Positions 39,567 through 48,500 of a stretch of DNA of 64,000 bases are shown here, in pieces. The notes under the pieces are model-generated. The model was not told the origin of the DNA, searched no databases, and saw only the letters and a program-made list of their open reading frames with translations. Source of the DNA: Chersky-806 sp036502405. Its GTDB lineage: Bacteria; Actinomycetota; Acidimicrobiia; IMCC26256; JAENVU01. The stretch lies in assembly GCA_036502405.1 (NCBI GenBank), contig DASXYP010000066.1, forward strand, positions 1 through 64,000. Reading direction: 5' to 3'. The position numbers and the translations under genes were made by a program. Positions within the stretch are counted from its first letter, which is position 1. Each line of letters opens with the position of its first letter.

Positions 39567-40688
39567 ATGACGAACGCAAACGATCGATCGGCCCGGGTCG
39601 GGCTGATCACCGACCAGTCCGGAGCGCTCTCCTTCATGGGGATCGCCAACGCCAACGTCGCTCGGATGGTGATCGACGACATCAACGCGAGCGGTGGCCT
39701 CCTCGGCCGTCCGGTCGAGCTGTTCATCGAGGACAGCGCGACCGACGACGAGGTCGCCGAGGCCCGAGCGGCGAAGCTCGTCGAGCGCAACGGTGTCGAC
39801 GTGGTGATCGGCGGCATCTACAGCTCGACCCGCGACGCCATCAAGCGGCCTGTGGTCGACGAGGCGAAGACGCTCTACCTGTACCCCGAGCAGTACGAGG
39901 GCCAGGTGTGCGACCCGCTGATCTTCTGCACCGGCCCGGTGCCGGCGCAGCAGATCGAGCCGTTCTTCCCGTGGCTGATGCGGGAGACGGGGGCCAAGAC
40001 CTTCTTCATGCCGTCGGCCGACTACATCTGGCCGCAGGTCATGAACAAGAAGGTGCGGGAGGTCGTGAGCGCCGAGGGTGGCTCCGTCGTCGGCGAGGAG
40101 TACTTCCCGCTCGACCACATGGACTACGACCGGGTGGTCGACGACATCATGGCGAGCGGCGCCGACGTGGTGTTCAACACGATCGTCCCGCCGGGCCTCA
40201 CGCCGTTCCTCGAGCGGCTGCACGACGCCGGGTTCTCGGCTCGGGGAGGGACGATCGTCTGCACGTACTTCGACGAGAACTTCCTGAACCTCGTGCCCGC
40301 GGAGCACGTCGAAGGCCTGTACGGCTGCCTGGACTACTACCGGGCGGTGGACGACCCGTTCAGCATCGACCTGCTCAACCGGTACGACGGGCGCTTCCCG
40401 GGGAGCGCGATGTTCACGGCGGGGAGCGCGTGCACCGGGACCTACCGGGCGTTCAAGCTCTGGGAGACTGCCGTCAACGAGGCCGGCTCGCTCGACCAGG
40501 CGGCGATCATCACGGCGCTGGACCACGCCAAGATCGAGCAGGGCCCGGGCGGCCCCGCCGAGATGGTGCCGGGGCAGCACCACGTGCGGATGAACATGTA
40601 CATCGCCCGCTCGGTGGGCGGGACCTTCGAGGTGGTCCGGAGCCTGGGCCACATCGACCCGAAGGAGTGCGAGGTCACCTCGGCCTGA
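39567..40688 (+). CDS. AmiC/UrtA-like periplasmic-binding-fold protein without signal peptide
   Basis: The product is 373 residues with the type I periplasmic-binding fold of the amide/urea group: GLITDQSGALSFMG start, VDVVIGGIYSSTRDAI, LYLYPEQYEGQVC, and TGPVPAQQIEPF. It begins MTNANDRSARVGLI with no signal peptide or lipobox, and no transporter genes adjoin. It is therefore more like the cytoplasmic ligand sensor AmiC, which controls an antiterminator, than an importer subunit. No AmiR-type protein is in the window. A ribosome site GGGGACGGGA precedes ATG 39567. Confidence 0.82.
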   Translation: MTNANDRSARVGLITDQSGALSFMGIANANVARMVIDDINASGGLLGRPVELFIEDSATDDEVAEARAAKLVERNGVDVVIGGIYSSTRDAIKRPVVDEAKTLYLYPEQYEGQVCDPLIFCTGPVPAQQIEPFFPWLMRETGAKTFFMPSADYIWPQVMNKKVREVVSAEGGSVVGEEYFPLDHMDYDRVVDDIMASGADVVFNTIVPPGLTPFLERLHDAGFSARGGTIVCTYFDENFLNLVPAEHVEGLYGCLDYYRAVDDPFSIDLLNRYDGRFPGSAMFTAGSACTGTYRAFKLWETAVNEAGSLDQAAIITALDHAKIEQGPGGPAEMVPGQHHVRMNMYIARSVGGTFEVVRSLGHIDPKECEVTSA

Positions 40689-40786
40689 TCACACCTGAGC
40701 GTTCTGTAACCCGGCGGTGCCGGTGCCGACCCGATCGTCGGCGCCGGCATCGCCGCGCCCTGCGCACCCCGACGCGTACGAGTCGG

Positions 40787-40815
40787 TTGACACTCCAGCG
40801 CGATCGGCGCACCGT
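40787..40815 (+). promoter_or_regulatory. Promoter of hydrolase gene
   Basis: Perfect -35 TTGACA (40787-40792), 17-base spacer, CACCGT (40810-40815), which resembles the TACCGT -10 seen elsewhere. Transcript would carry about a 28-base leader with GAGAGGAGG before ATG 40850. Confidence 0.55.
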
Positions 40816-40849
40816 GTTTCGGGGGCGCCGGCGAGAGGAGGCAGTCCGC

Positions 40850-41674
40850 ATGAGCTTCGTGACCACGGGCGACGGTACGGAGATCTTCTACAAGGACTGG
40901 GGCGAGGGTCAGCCGGTGGTGTTCCACCACGGCTGGCCACTCAGCGCCGACGACTGGGACGCCCAGATGATGTTCTTCGTGCAGCACGGGTACCGGGTCA
41001 TCGCGCACGACCGCCGTGGCCACGGCCGGTCGACCCAGACCTCGGGCGGCCACGACATGGACACCTACGCCGCGGACGCCGCGGCCGTCGCCAACCAGCT
41101 CGACCTCCGTGACGCGATCCACATCGGGCACTCGACCGGAGGCGGAGAGGTCGCTCGGTACGTCGCCCAGCACGGCGACGGTCGGGTGGCCAAGGCCGTG
41201 CTGATCAGCTCGGTGCCGCCACTGATGCTCAAGACCGACGCGAACCCCGGTGGCCTGCCGATTGACGTCTTCGACGGCTTCCGGGAGGGTACCGGCTTCA
41301 ATCGGGCCCAGTTCTTCCTCGACGTCGCGTCGGGACCCTTCTACGGCTTCAACCGACCGGGGGCAAAGGTGTCGGAGGGTGTGATCCGGAACTGGTGGCG
41401 CCAGGGGATGATGGGCAGCGTCAAGGCCCACTACGAGGGCATCAAGGCATTCTCGGAGACCGATCAGACCGAGGACGTCGAGGCGATCGACGTCCCTACA
41501 TTGGTGCTCCACGGCGACGACGACCAGATCGTGCCGATCGCCGACTCGTCCGAGCTGACGATCAATCTCCTCAAGCACGGCACGCTGAAGGTGTATCCCG
41601 GGTTCCCGCACGGCATGTGCACCACCCACGCCGACGTGATCAACCCGGACATCCTCGCTTTCATCCAGTCGTGA
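40850..41674 (+). CDS. Alpha/beta hydrolase (arylesterase/non-haem chloroperoxidase-like)
   Basis: The product is 274 residues. Catalytic triad: Ser in GHSTGG near 96, Asp in LHGDDDQIVP near 226, His in FPHGM near 254. HHGWPLSADDW near 25 is the oxyanion-hole region of this group. Relatives hydrolyse aryl esters and show cofactor-free perhydrolase/haloperoxidase side activity. Soluble, with no signal peptide. The start has a strong ribosome site. Confidence 0.93.
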   Translation: MSFVTTGDGTEIFYKDWGEGQPVVFHHGWPLSADDWDAQMMFFVQHGYRVIAHDRRGHGRSTQTSGGHDMDTYAADAAAVANQLDLRDAIHIGHSTGGGEVARYVAQHGDGRVAKAVLISSVPPLMLKTDANPGGLPIDVFDGFREGTGFNRAQFFLDVASGPFYGFNRPGAKVSEGVIRNWWRQGMMGSVKAHYEGIKAFSETDQTEDVEAIDVPTLVLHGDDDQIVPIADSSELTINLLKHGTLKVYPGFPHGMCTTHADVINPDILAFIQS

Positions 41675-41722
41675 CCACGAGGCGACCGACATCGCCCCGG
41701 GACGCACGGAGGCCCCGATGAC

Positions 41723-43159
41723 CTAGGGCGCGGCGTCGGCCGGCTCGAAGATCCGCGCCCGCTCGGCATCGGAGGCATTCGCGGCCAAGCGATCGAAGCC
41801 CTCGAGCGCGGGGAACACCGCAGCGAGGAATCGGCCCTGGAGCGCTTCGACAGCGGGCTGATCGGGATGGTGGTCCAGTCCGCCGACGAGGTTCAATCGC
41901 GATTCCTCGACCCAGGCGCGAGTGTCCGGGTCCTGCCATTCCATCTCGGTCCTGATCCCCAAGAGGATGGCGCGGAGGAAGTCGAACGGGGTCTCCGGCC
42001 ATGGGTTCGGACGACACAGGCGATTCTTCTCCGCGGTCGTGCGCGGACTCGCTTCGACCAGGCCGGTGAAGGCCGACGACATGCACAAGCTGACGCGTGA
42101 CAACACCTGGAGGGTGATCGTCTCGTCGGTGAAGACCGGTACCGGCGGACGGTCGCTCAGCCCGCGGGTCGCGCAGTGCACGTGCAGATGCTCCGGGCTG
42201 GTCGCGATGGTGCCGCGCTCCAGCACGATTTCGTTCCGGTCGATGCGTTCCACGTGCCCGAGCCGGACGACGTGCTCGATGCGCCGGAGCTGGGCCAGCT
42301 CACCGGCGCTGAGGGTGGCGCCTTTCATCATGGTCGGCACGACCGACGGGTCGACGCGGAACAGGACGTCATGCGATTCGAGCCGCTCACACACCTCCTC
42401 GACCGAGTCGCAGTCGCGTACGGCTTCGAGCTCGAGCACGATCCCCTCGAGTGTCTCCATGGCGCCTTCACCAGGCTGGAAGCACCGGCGATTCAACAAC
42501 CAGGAGTCGCGAGGGCGGATCCACGTGATGTCGTCGGGAGGCGTCCCCCGATCGAGCAGCCAGCAGATCGCGTCGAGCGCGGTCTTCCCCCCGCCGACGA
42601 TCACGTACCCGGCGGGCGGCTTCGCAATGCTCGTGAGCTCGCCGACCGGAACACACTGCACCCCGTCCGCCACGGCAAACGGTGCGGCGTCGCGAGCCGG
42701 CACGCGGGTCTCCATGTAGGTCGCGTCGACCACGCGGCGCCGGACCGTCACCTCGGTGACGTTGCCGTTGACGAGTGAGCGGAATCGCCGGTCGCCGACG
42801 TAGTCGCACATCGGGAAGAACTGGACCTGACCCGACGCGAGGAGGCGGTGGCGCATGACCTCGTCGTAGTAGCCGCAGATCTCGGTGCCGCTCGCCCTCT
42901 CGTAGAAGCCGGCGTCGATCCCGTCGACCTCGACGCGGTCCTGCCCGAGGACGGTCGAGTCGACGCCGTAGTTCGCGGACGGCTGGTGCAGCTGGACGAA
43001 CGGATAGGAGTCCAGCCAGTGACCGCCCGGGCGATGCCGTCGGTCGACCATCACGACCTCGGCGTCCGAGTGCTCGACCAGGCTGTCGACGAACGCAACG
43101 CCCATCGCGCCCGCGCCCACGACGAGGTAGTCGGTCTCGATCCGCCCCTGCTCGCGCAC
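41723..43159 (-). CDS. FAD-dependent oxidoreductase (flavoprotein monooxygenase-like)
   Basis: The product is 478 residues. An FAD Rossmann motif VVGAGAMGVA lies at 13-22, and RRHRPGGHWLDSYPF is the second FAD element. A second nucleotide motif VIVGGGKTALDA near 185-196 is suited to NAD(P)H. This layout resembles Baeyer-Villiger or N-hydroxylating monooxygenases, but the FxGxxxHxxxW fingerprint is not seen. Start GTG 43159 follows TAGCCT at six bases, so leaderless. It converges with the hydrolase gene. Substrate unknown. Confidence 0.85.
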   Translation of the reverse strand: MREQGRIETDYLVVGAGAMGVAFVDSLVEHSDAEVVMVDRRHRPGGHWLDSYPFVQLHQPSANYGVDSTVLGQDRVEVDGIDAGFYERASGTEICGYYDEVMRHRLLASGQVQFFPMCDYVGDRRFRSLVNGNVTEVTVRRRVVDATYMETRVPARDAAPFAVADGVQCVPVGELTSIAKPPAGYVIVGGGKTALDAICWLLDRGTPPDDITWIRPRDSWLLNRRCFQPGEGAMETLEGIVLELEAVRDCDSVEEVCERLESHDVLFRVDPSVVPTMMKGATLSAGELAQLRRIEHVVRLGHVERIDRNEIVLERGTIATSPEHLHVHCATRGLSDRPPVPVFTDETITLQVLSRVSLCMSSAFTGLVEASPRTTAEKNRLCRPNPWPETPFDFLRAILLGIRTEMEWQDPDTRAWVEESRLNLVGGLDHHPDQPAVEALQGRFLAAVFPALEGFDRLAANASDAERARIFEPADAAP

Positions 43160-43165
43160 GCCGTC

Positions 43166-43171
43166 AGGCTA
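43166..43171 (-). promoter_or_regulatory. -10 element of leaderless flavoprotein gene (TAGCCT)
   Basis: TAGCCT on the minus strand, six bases, GTG 43159. No ribosome site between. Confidence 0.5.
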
Positions 43172-43255
43172 ACGCTCGAGGCGGGGGCGGTCGCGACCGT
43201 GCTCGCGGGTGTCGACCGTCAGAGAATTCGATCAGGTCCGTGGTCGGGCTGACCG

Positions 43256-44875
43256 ATGTTGAACGTCGTGACCAGAAGCGCCGCGAGGTTCGTCGCGTCC
43301 GAGCCGGGGACGGCCGATTCCGACGGCACCCACCCATTCCCCCCGGGCACCGCGGCTCGGGATGCCACGGGCGGGCAGGACGACGCCCGGGCCACCAGGC
43401 GGCGCCACGCCAGCGGCTGGCTCGGCCGCTACGTCGGACTGGTCATCGCCGGCATCGCCGTCGGTGCCGCGCTCCTGCTGTGGTTCGCGGTGTCGGCACG
43501 CTCGCACTCGATCGATCAGTCTCCGAAGTCGAGCTCGGTGTTCGGCGTGTGGCACGTCTTCTACGACACCCGGGCGCCTGCCCTCTCCGTCGTTCTCGGC
43601 GCCGTCGGCCTCGCTCTGCTCTTCGCCGCCGGAGTGGCGCTGGTCGAGCGGGTCGTCCTGGATCGATCCCGGCGCTCGACCGATGCCGACGTGAAGCTGC
43701 TCGCGCCCAAGCTGGTCATGGCCGAGACCCGCGGCGTCTTCGCCGGACCGGTGCGGGTCACCGTCCTCATCCCGGCCCACAACGAGGCGGCCTCCATCGG
43801 AGCGACCCTCGACTCACTGCGGGACCAGGACCCTGGGCCGAACCGGATCATCGTCGTCGCCGACAACTGCGGCGACGCGACCGAAGCCGTCGCACGAGCG
43901 CACGGGGCGGAGGTGTTCGCCACTGTGGGAAACACCCGCAAGAAGGCGGGTGCGCTCAACCAGGCCTTGAGCGAGCTGCTCGACGGTCTCGGCGACAACG
44001 ACGTCGTCATGTGCATGGACGCCGACACCGTGCTCGATGATGGCTTCCTTGCCGCCGGTGTCCAACGATTCACCAGCGATCGCGCCCTGATGGCGATCGG
44101 CGGGCTCTTCTACGGCGAGCCGGGACATGGCGTCCTGGGCCAGCTGCAACGGAACGAGTACGTCCGATACTCCCGTGAGATCCGTCGCCGGCGCGGTCGG
44201 GTCTTCGTGTTGACGGGCACAGCTTCGATGTTCCGCGCGCGGGCGCTGCGAACCGTCGCCGCGAGCAGAGGAAGCTTGCTGCCCGGCATCCACGGTGATG
44301 TGTACGACACGGCGGCGCTCACCGAAGACAACGAGCTGACCCTTGCGATCAAATCGCTTGGCGGGCTCATGGCATCTCCGAACGGCTGTCGCGTGGTCAC
44401 GGAGCTCATGCCGAAGTGGCGCAACCTCTGGACCCAGCGGCTCCGCTGGCAGCGGGGCGCGCTGGAGAACCTGGGTGCCTACGGACCGGCTCCGACGATG
44501 CTCCGCTACTGGGCCCAACAGCTCGGCATCGGGTACTCGGTCATCGCGCTGAGCTCGTTCTGGTTGCTCATCGTCGTCACCGCGGTCGCCACGAGCCACT
44601 GGGTGTGGTTCCCCTTCTGGCTCGGTGTCGGGAGTCTGTTCGTCCTCGATCGGGTCGTCAGTGTGTGGAGCGGAGGATGGAAGGCACGCCTGCTCGCGGT
44701 GCTGCTGATCCCCGAGCTCCTCTACGACATGTACCTCGACGTCGTCTACCTCAAGGGCATCTTCGACATCACCTTCGCCCGGAACGCCAGCTGGGGTCAC
44801 GTGGATCACGCCTCGCAACCGGATCCTGAGGCGAACGTGAGCGAGCAGCGTGAGACCGCCGAGGTCGCGCCGTGA
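43256..44875 (+). CDS. GT2 processive glycosyltransferase, membrane polysaccharide synthase type
   Basis: The product is 539 residues. A disordered N-terminus (to about 55) is followed by two transmembrane helices (about 58-80, 107-130), then a GT-A domain: LIPAHNEAAS (171-180), VADNCGD, CMDADTV (254-260), TEDNEL near 357 and TQRLRWQRG near 393. These are the D, DxD, TED and Q..RW motifs of cellulose/hyaluronan/poly-GlcNAc synthases. More helices follow at the C-terminus. It likely builds and extrudes a beta-linked exopolysaccharide. No cyclic-di-GMP PilZ domain is seen. The stop overlaps the next start (GTGA). Confidence 0.92.
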   Translation: MLNVVTRSAARFVASEPGTADSDGTHPFPPGTAARDATGGQDDARATRRRHASGWLGRYVGLVIAGIAVGAALLLWFAVSARSHSIDQSPKSSSVFGVWHVFYDTRAPALSVVLGAVGLALLFAAGVALVERVVLDRSRRSTDADVKLLAPKLVMAETRGVFAGPVRVTVLIPAHNEAASIGATLDSLRDQDPGPNRIIVVADNCGDATEAVARAHGAEVFATVGNTRKKAGALNQALSELLDGLGDNDVVMCMDADTVLDDGFLAAGVQRFTSDRALMAIGGLFYGEPGHGVLGQLQRNEYVRYSREIRRRRGRVFVLTGTASMFRARALRTVAASRGSLLPGIHGDVYDTAALTEDNELTLAIKSLGGLMASPNGCRVVTELMPKWRNLWTQRLRWQRGALENLGAYGPAPTMLRYWAQQLGIGYSVIALSSFWLLIVVTAVATSHWVWFPFWLGVGSLFVLDRVVSVWSGGWKARLLAVLLIPELLYDMYLDVVYLKGIFDITFARNASWGHVDHASQPDPEANVSEQRETAEVAP

Positions 44876-45099
44876 CCGGCGTGCTGCTCCTCGCCAGCCT
44901 CCTGCCTCAGAGCATCATGCAGACCCCGTGGTTCGCCGCGCTGAGCATGTTCGTGGCCGTCAACACGGTCTTGTACCTCACCCTCGCGATCATCAAGCTG
45001 CTCCCGAAGGCCTACTTGAGCGACTGGGTCGACCAGCGCAACCGGCGTTCCGAGTCTCGCAGCATCTACCCGGATGCCGACACGGGATTGCCCCGGTAG
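44872..45099 (+). CDS. Small membrane protein coupled to polysaccharide synthase
   Basis: The product is 75 residues; GTG 44872 overlaps the TGA of the GT2 gene. Two hydrophobic segments lie near 3-15 and 20-43, then a basic cytoplasmic-type tail (VDQRNRRSESR). It is probably an accessory subunit of the synthase; that role is inferred only from coupling. Confidence 0.7.
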   Translation: MTGVLLLASLLPQSIMQTPWFAALSMFVAVNTVLYLTLAIIKLLPKAYLSDWVDQRNRRSESRSIYPDADTGLPR

Positions 45100-45178
45100 C
45101 GCCACAGCACGGAGGCGACGGTCAGAGGATCGCGTGGCCGATCCCGCGGAGGTTGTCCTTGACGTCGACGTCGAGCAG

Positions 45179-45625
45179 TCAGTCGGCGTTCGGGCTGCCG
45201 TCCGGCAGGTACTCGTTCATCGGTTCCGCGAGCGGCCCACCGGAGGGCACGACGTACCAGGTACGGATGTGCACCTCGCGATCTCCGGTGAACGTGTAGT
45301 TCTCGATGCTGGCCGAGCGGACCTCGGTGCCGTTGTCGTCGAAGATGTTCTCCATGACCCAGGCGATCTCGTTGGCACAGACGAAGAACGTCTCCTTCGG
45401 GACGTTGAACCTCACGAGCGGCTGCCACAGGTCGAACGGATCGAGCGCGCACGCCACGAGCCCGCGCTTCATCGGTGTGCCGACCGGGTCGAACATCTGG
45501 AACCCGTCGTCACTGGCGAGGAACTGGCGCCAGTTCGCGGCGAAGCGCTCCTTGTCGCCGGAGTTCCACGAATCGACGTAGTCCTCCCGGAATTGCACGA
45601 GCTGCTCGAACGACGGTGTCGGCAC
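45179..45625 (-). CDS. NTF2/SnoaL-like cone-fold protein
   Basis: The product is 148 residues. FREDYVDSWNSGDKERFAANW at the N-terminal helix pair and VHIRTWYVVP with the terminal NEYLPDG are typical of NTF2-like ester/ketosteroid-isomerase-type pockets. The charged residues in the cavity are not enough to name an enzyme. Start GTG 45625 is 24 bases downstream of the DUF1059 stop, so both are probably co-transcribed on the minus strand. Confidence 0.78.
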   Translation of the reverse strand: MPTPSFEQLVQFREDYVDSWNSGDKERFAANWRQFLASDDGFQMFDPVGTPMKRGLVACALDPFDLWQPLVRFNVPKETFFVCANEIAWVMENIFDDNGTEVRSASIENYTFTGDREVHIRTWYVVPSGGPLAEPMNEYLPDGSPNAD

Positions 45626-45649
45626 GGTTCGTCTCCACTCGATGACGGA

Positions 45650-45886
45650 TCAATCTTCCGGAAGTGCAGCGAAATCCCGCTTGGTGCTCCGGTACCACTT
45701 CATTCCGGACACGGGATGCTTCCACCTCCCCTTCATCGCCGCCAAGGCGTCCTGGTGCGCGACGTCACCCTCTGCGACCACTTCCTTCAGATGTTTGTCC
45801 TGCGCCTTGATCACCTCGTCAGCGGTCTCTCCGTGGAGCGGAAGGTCGCAGGCGCCGCCCAGCTGCTTGCAGGTCATCGTCTTCAT
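45650..45886 (-). CDS. DUF1059 small protein
   Basis: The product is 78 residues from ATG 45886 with GAGGAGA eight bases upstream. MKTMTCKQLGGACD is the exact DUF1059 start, with the two conserved Cys. HGETADEVIKAQDKHLKE follows. The C-terminal half, WKHPVSGMKWYRSTKRDF, is an extra charged segment. Function is unknown; DUF1059 genes often lie in stress-type clusters. Confidence 0.9.
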   Translation of the reverse strand: MKTMTCKQLGGACDLPLHGETADEVIKAQDKHLKEVVAEGDVAHQDALAAMKGRWKHPVSGMKWYRSTKRDFAALPED

Positions 45887-46090
45887 CGCTTCTGTCTCCT
45901 CGTCACGGACTTCGGACGAGCTCACGGTGACTCCCCGTGAGCTCACCGACGACTGTACGAACCCCCGACCTTCGGATGCTTCTCTGATCCTGATCGATCG
46001 GCTCGCCGCTGATCGTTCCGCAGCACGGCGCGGGCTCGGACCGATGCATCGGTCCGAGCCCGCACTGCGAGCATTGACGAGAGGTCGCGC

Positions 46091-46525
46091 TCAGCTGCTG
46101 GCGTTCGCCCCGGCCAGGTCGTCGGCCTCCCTGTGCGCCAGCTCGGCATCGAGCACCGCGTACTCGGCCTCTTCGATGGCCGCGTACGCGTAGTCGATCG
46201 CGAACTCCGCGTCTTCGTCGGCCGACTCCGAGGCGCGCTCCGCCTTCTTCAGGTCGTGGCCGGCCCGGTCCTTGTCGAAGTCCTGGCGAATCGTCGCCAT
46301 CTGCTCGTTCCACGACTGCTGGAGCTTGTCCCACCACGCCGAGAGCTTGTCCTTGCGGTCCTCGGCGTGCTGGCGCAGCGAGTCGGCCTGAGCTTGTGCG
46401 GAGTCGCGGGCGTCCTTCACGTCCTGCTGCAGATCTGCCTTCTGCTTCGTCCTGGCGGTGGCCGCGCGGTCTTCGAGCTCCTTGGCCCGAGCCGCCAGCT
46501 TGGTGAGCTGATCTGAGAACGCCAT
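46091..46525 (-). CDS. Coiled-coil (apolipoprotein-like) protein
   Basis: The product is 144 residues from ATG 46525 with AAGGGA six bases upstream. It is almost entirely alpha-helical and highly charged, with Ala/Lys/Glu-rich heptads (RAKELEDRAATARTKQKADL and ERASESADEDAEFAIDYAYA). No signal peptide or membrane segment. It could be a cytoplasmic scaffold or membrane-surface binder. No family name is justified. Confidence 0.78.
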   Translation of the reverse strand: MAFSDQLTKLAARAKELEDRAATARTKQKADLQQDVKDARDSAQAQADSLRQHAEDRKDKLSAWWDKLQQSWNEQMATIRQDFDKDRAGHDLKKAERASESADEDAEFAIDYAYAAIEEAEYAVLDAELAHREADDLAGANASS

Positions 46526-46727
46526 CGTCGATCCCTTCACGTTGATGTACGGACAACCGGTCTGTGCGGGACCAGGATGACGATCCGCCGGCTCTGCTCG
46601 CTTCCGTCAGATGACCGCGTGTCGCCCGGCTCAGTCATTTGGCAGAAGCGGACGGGCGGCGCGGGCCCCCATGCTCACTTCGTACCGGTGGTGACCCCGG
46701 GCCGCCCGTTCCCGGAAGGAGAGCGCC

Positions 46728-47126
46728 ATGCATCGCCGACGTCGTGAACCGCCGTCAGGCGCGACCGCTGTCGCACCCCCCTTCGAGGGCTTCCACGAGT
46801 GGCTGCTGAGCCTTCCGTGGGTGGTCGAGCGGCCGTACAGCCTGGAGGCGCCGGGCATTCGTTGCTTCGGGGTCGACTGCCCGCCCCTGGCGCGACGTCG
46901 GCTCTGGTTGCTCACCGGGATGGACCGCCCGTTCGCCGACGGCCTCGGACTCGCGGTGATCGTGCCGGTCGACGTCGCCACCGACATCGCAGACGCCGGC
47001 CTGGGCCGGATCGTCTCGCCCATGCCGGACGGCCACGTCCTGATGACCGTTTCCTCCAAGTCGCTCGGCGGTCAACGTGAGCGCGAAGCCCTCGTGGGGA
47101 GCGCGTATTGCTACGCGCTGTCGTGA
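46728..47126 (+). CDS. Hypothetical luciferase-domain-like small protein
   Basis: The product is 132 residues; AAGGAGAG lies five bases before ATG 46728. IRCFGVDCPPLARRRLWLLTGM and LGLAVIVPVDVATDIADAG suggest a compact alpha/beta protein; the first stretch recalls the DUF5519 luciferase-like domain, but this is weak. No membrane segment. It lies 49 bases before the first HdeD-type gene in the same direction. Confidence 0.68.
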   Translation: MHRRRREPPSGATAVAPPFEGFHEWLLSLPWVVERPYSLEAPGIRCFGVDCPPLARRRLWLLTGMDRPFADGLGLAVIVPVDVATDIADAGLGRIVSPMPDGHVLMTVSSKSLGGQREREALVGSAYCYALS

Positions 47127-47175
47127 GGAACGAACACGTCCCGTCTGCCACACCATCCAACGAAGAGGAGGCGCC

Positions 47176-47817
47176 ATGATCGTCACCAACCCCTTCAGCC
47201 CGGGGACCTGGACCCGGGAGCAGATCGACAACCTCAGTCGCAACTGGTGGGTGCTGGCGCTGGCCGGCGTCGTCAGCGTCGTGGCCGGCGGCATCATCTT
47301 GTCGATCGACTGGACGGTCGCCGACCTCGCAACGTTCGTCGGCGCGGTCCTGCTGTTCCTGGGAGTCGTCACGATGTTCAGTGTCCCGATCGACGGCTCG
47401 GGCCGTGGCTGGGCGGCCGTCCTCGGCCTGCTCGAGGCCCTCGTCGGGCTCGCGGTCTGGGTCTGGCCCGGCCCCACGTTGCTGGTCGTCGCGTTCTTCA
47501 TCGGCTGGTACGTCCTCTTCAGCGGCATCATGACGATCGCCGGCTCGATCAGCGCCCGCGACGTCCTCCCCTACTGGGGCCTCATGCTGGCCTTCGGCAT
47601 CTTCGAGACCGCGTTCTCGTTCTGGTTGCTCGCGCGCCCGGGTCTCACGCTCGTGGTCGCCATCCTGGTGCTGGGCTTGTGGGCACTCATCCACGGCGTC
47701 GTCCAGATCGTGCTCGCCTTCGAAGCCAAGAACCTGTCGGCTCGGCTCGGCAACGCGGACAGCCAGATCGATGCAGTCACGGAACCGCGGTCCTTCGGCG
47801 CCGCCGCCGGACGGTAG
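47176..47817 (+). CDS. HdeD/DUF308 membrane protein (1)
   Basis: The product is 213 residues from ATG 47176 (AGAGGAGG upstream). Six hydrophobic helices in three pairs, with repeated W-x-P-G-P-T-L-L loops (VWPGPTLLVV, ARPGLTLVV), define DUF308. Enterobacterial HdeD helps acid resistance; elsewhere the function is unknown. It is one of two such proteins separated by a 36-codon gene. Confidence 0.9.
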   Translation: MIVTNPFSPGTWTREQIDNLSRNWWVLALAGVVSVVAGGIILSIDWTVADLATFVGAVLLFLGVVTMFSVPIDGSGRGWAAVLGLLEALVGLAVWVWPGPTLLVVAFFIGWYVLFSGIMTIAGSISARDVLPYWGLMLAFGIFETAFSFWLLARPGLTLVVAILVLGLWALIHGVVQIVLAFEAKNLSARLGNADSQIDAVTEPRSFGAAAGR

Positions 47818-47826
47818 GAGCCGGTC

Positions 47827-47937
47827 ATGGGCAACCACCACGACCACAACCCGCAGGTCCCGCTGGTCGAAGACACGCGTGCCGACGTCCGGAAGCTCCT
47901 TTCGGGCGTCACGCCGGCTCCCGTCGGGGAGTCGTGA
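47827..47937 (+). CDS. 36-residue soluble microprotein between two DUF308 genes
   Basis: ATG 47827 has TAGGAG six bases upstream; the TGA overlaps the ATG of the next gene by one base (TGATG). The peptide starts MGNHHDHNPQVPLVEDTR, is His-rich at the N-terminus, and continues with an amphipathic stretch DVRKLLSGV. The His cluster could bind metal. Function unknown; tight packing inside the operon supports a real gene. Confidence 0.6.
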   Translation: MGNHHDHNPQVPLVEDTRADVRKLLSGVTPAPVGES

Positions 47938-48500
47938 TGTCGCCCTTCGGCCCGCCGTGGAAGCTCGCGCTGATCGGCGCAGTATCGGTGATGGCCGGTG
48001 CCGCACTCCTGCTCGCGAGCTGGGGGCTCGCGCAGCTCGCCGCATTCGTCGCCATGCTCTTCGTGGCGCGTGGCGCCCTCCACCTCGTCACCACATCGTT
48101 CGAGGGCGCCACCGGTGCAATCTCGGCGCTGCAGGGCGGCGGCGAGATCGGCGTCGGCGCCCTGTTGCTCGTGTGGCCACAACCCACGCTGCTCGTGGTC
48201 GCGGTCGTCGCCGGCGCATGGGTGGCGGTCGTGGCAACGGTCGACGCCACGCTCGTGGTGACGACGAGGGCCGGCCAGCTCCTCTGGCCGGCTCGCTTCG
48301 CCGCCGACGTCATCGAGCTCCTGCTGGGTGTTGCGTTGATCGCGCGACCGAGCGGCACCGTCAACGCCGCTGCCGTGACGCTCGGTGCCATCGCCGTTGT
48401 CGCGGGCGCGATCGAGATCGCCGCAGCACTGACGCCTGCACCCGCTCCTCGTGAAGCACCATCGGCGGGCACTTCCGCCGCTGCCATCCCGCGTCGCTGA
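47937..48500 (+). CDS. HdeD/DUF308 membrane protein (2)
   Basis: The product is 187 residues from ATG 47937. Six helices with the DUF308 loop LVWPQPTLLVVAV and the later ALIARPSGTV. The N-terminus is shorter and the Ala/Pro tail longer than in its neighbour. The two probably arose by old duplication. Together with the microprotein they form one operon. Confidence 0.88.
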   Translation: MSPFGPPWKLALIGAVSVMAGAALLLASWGLAQLAAFVAMLFVARGALHLVTTSFEGATGAISALQGGGEIGVGALLLVWPQPTLLVVAVVAGAWVAVVATVDATLVVTTRAGQLLWPARFAADVIELLLGVALIARPSGTVNAAAVTLGAIAVVAGAIEIAAALTPAPAPREAPSAGTSAAAIPRR

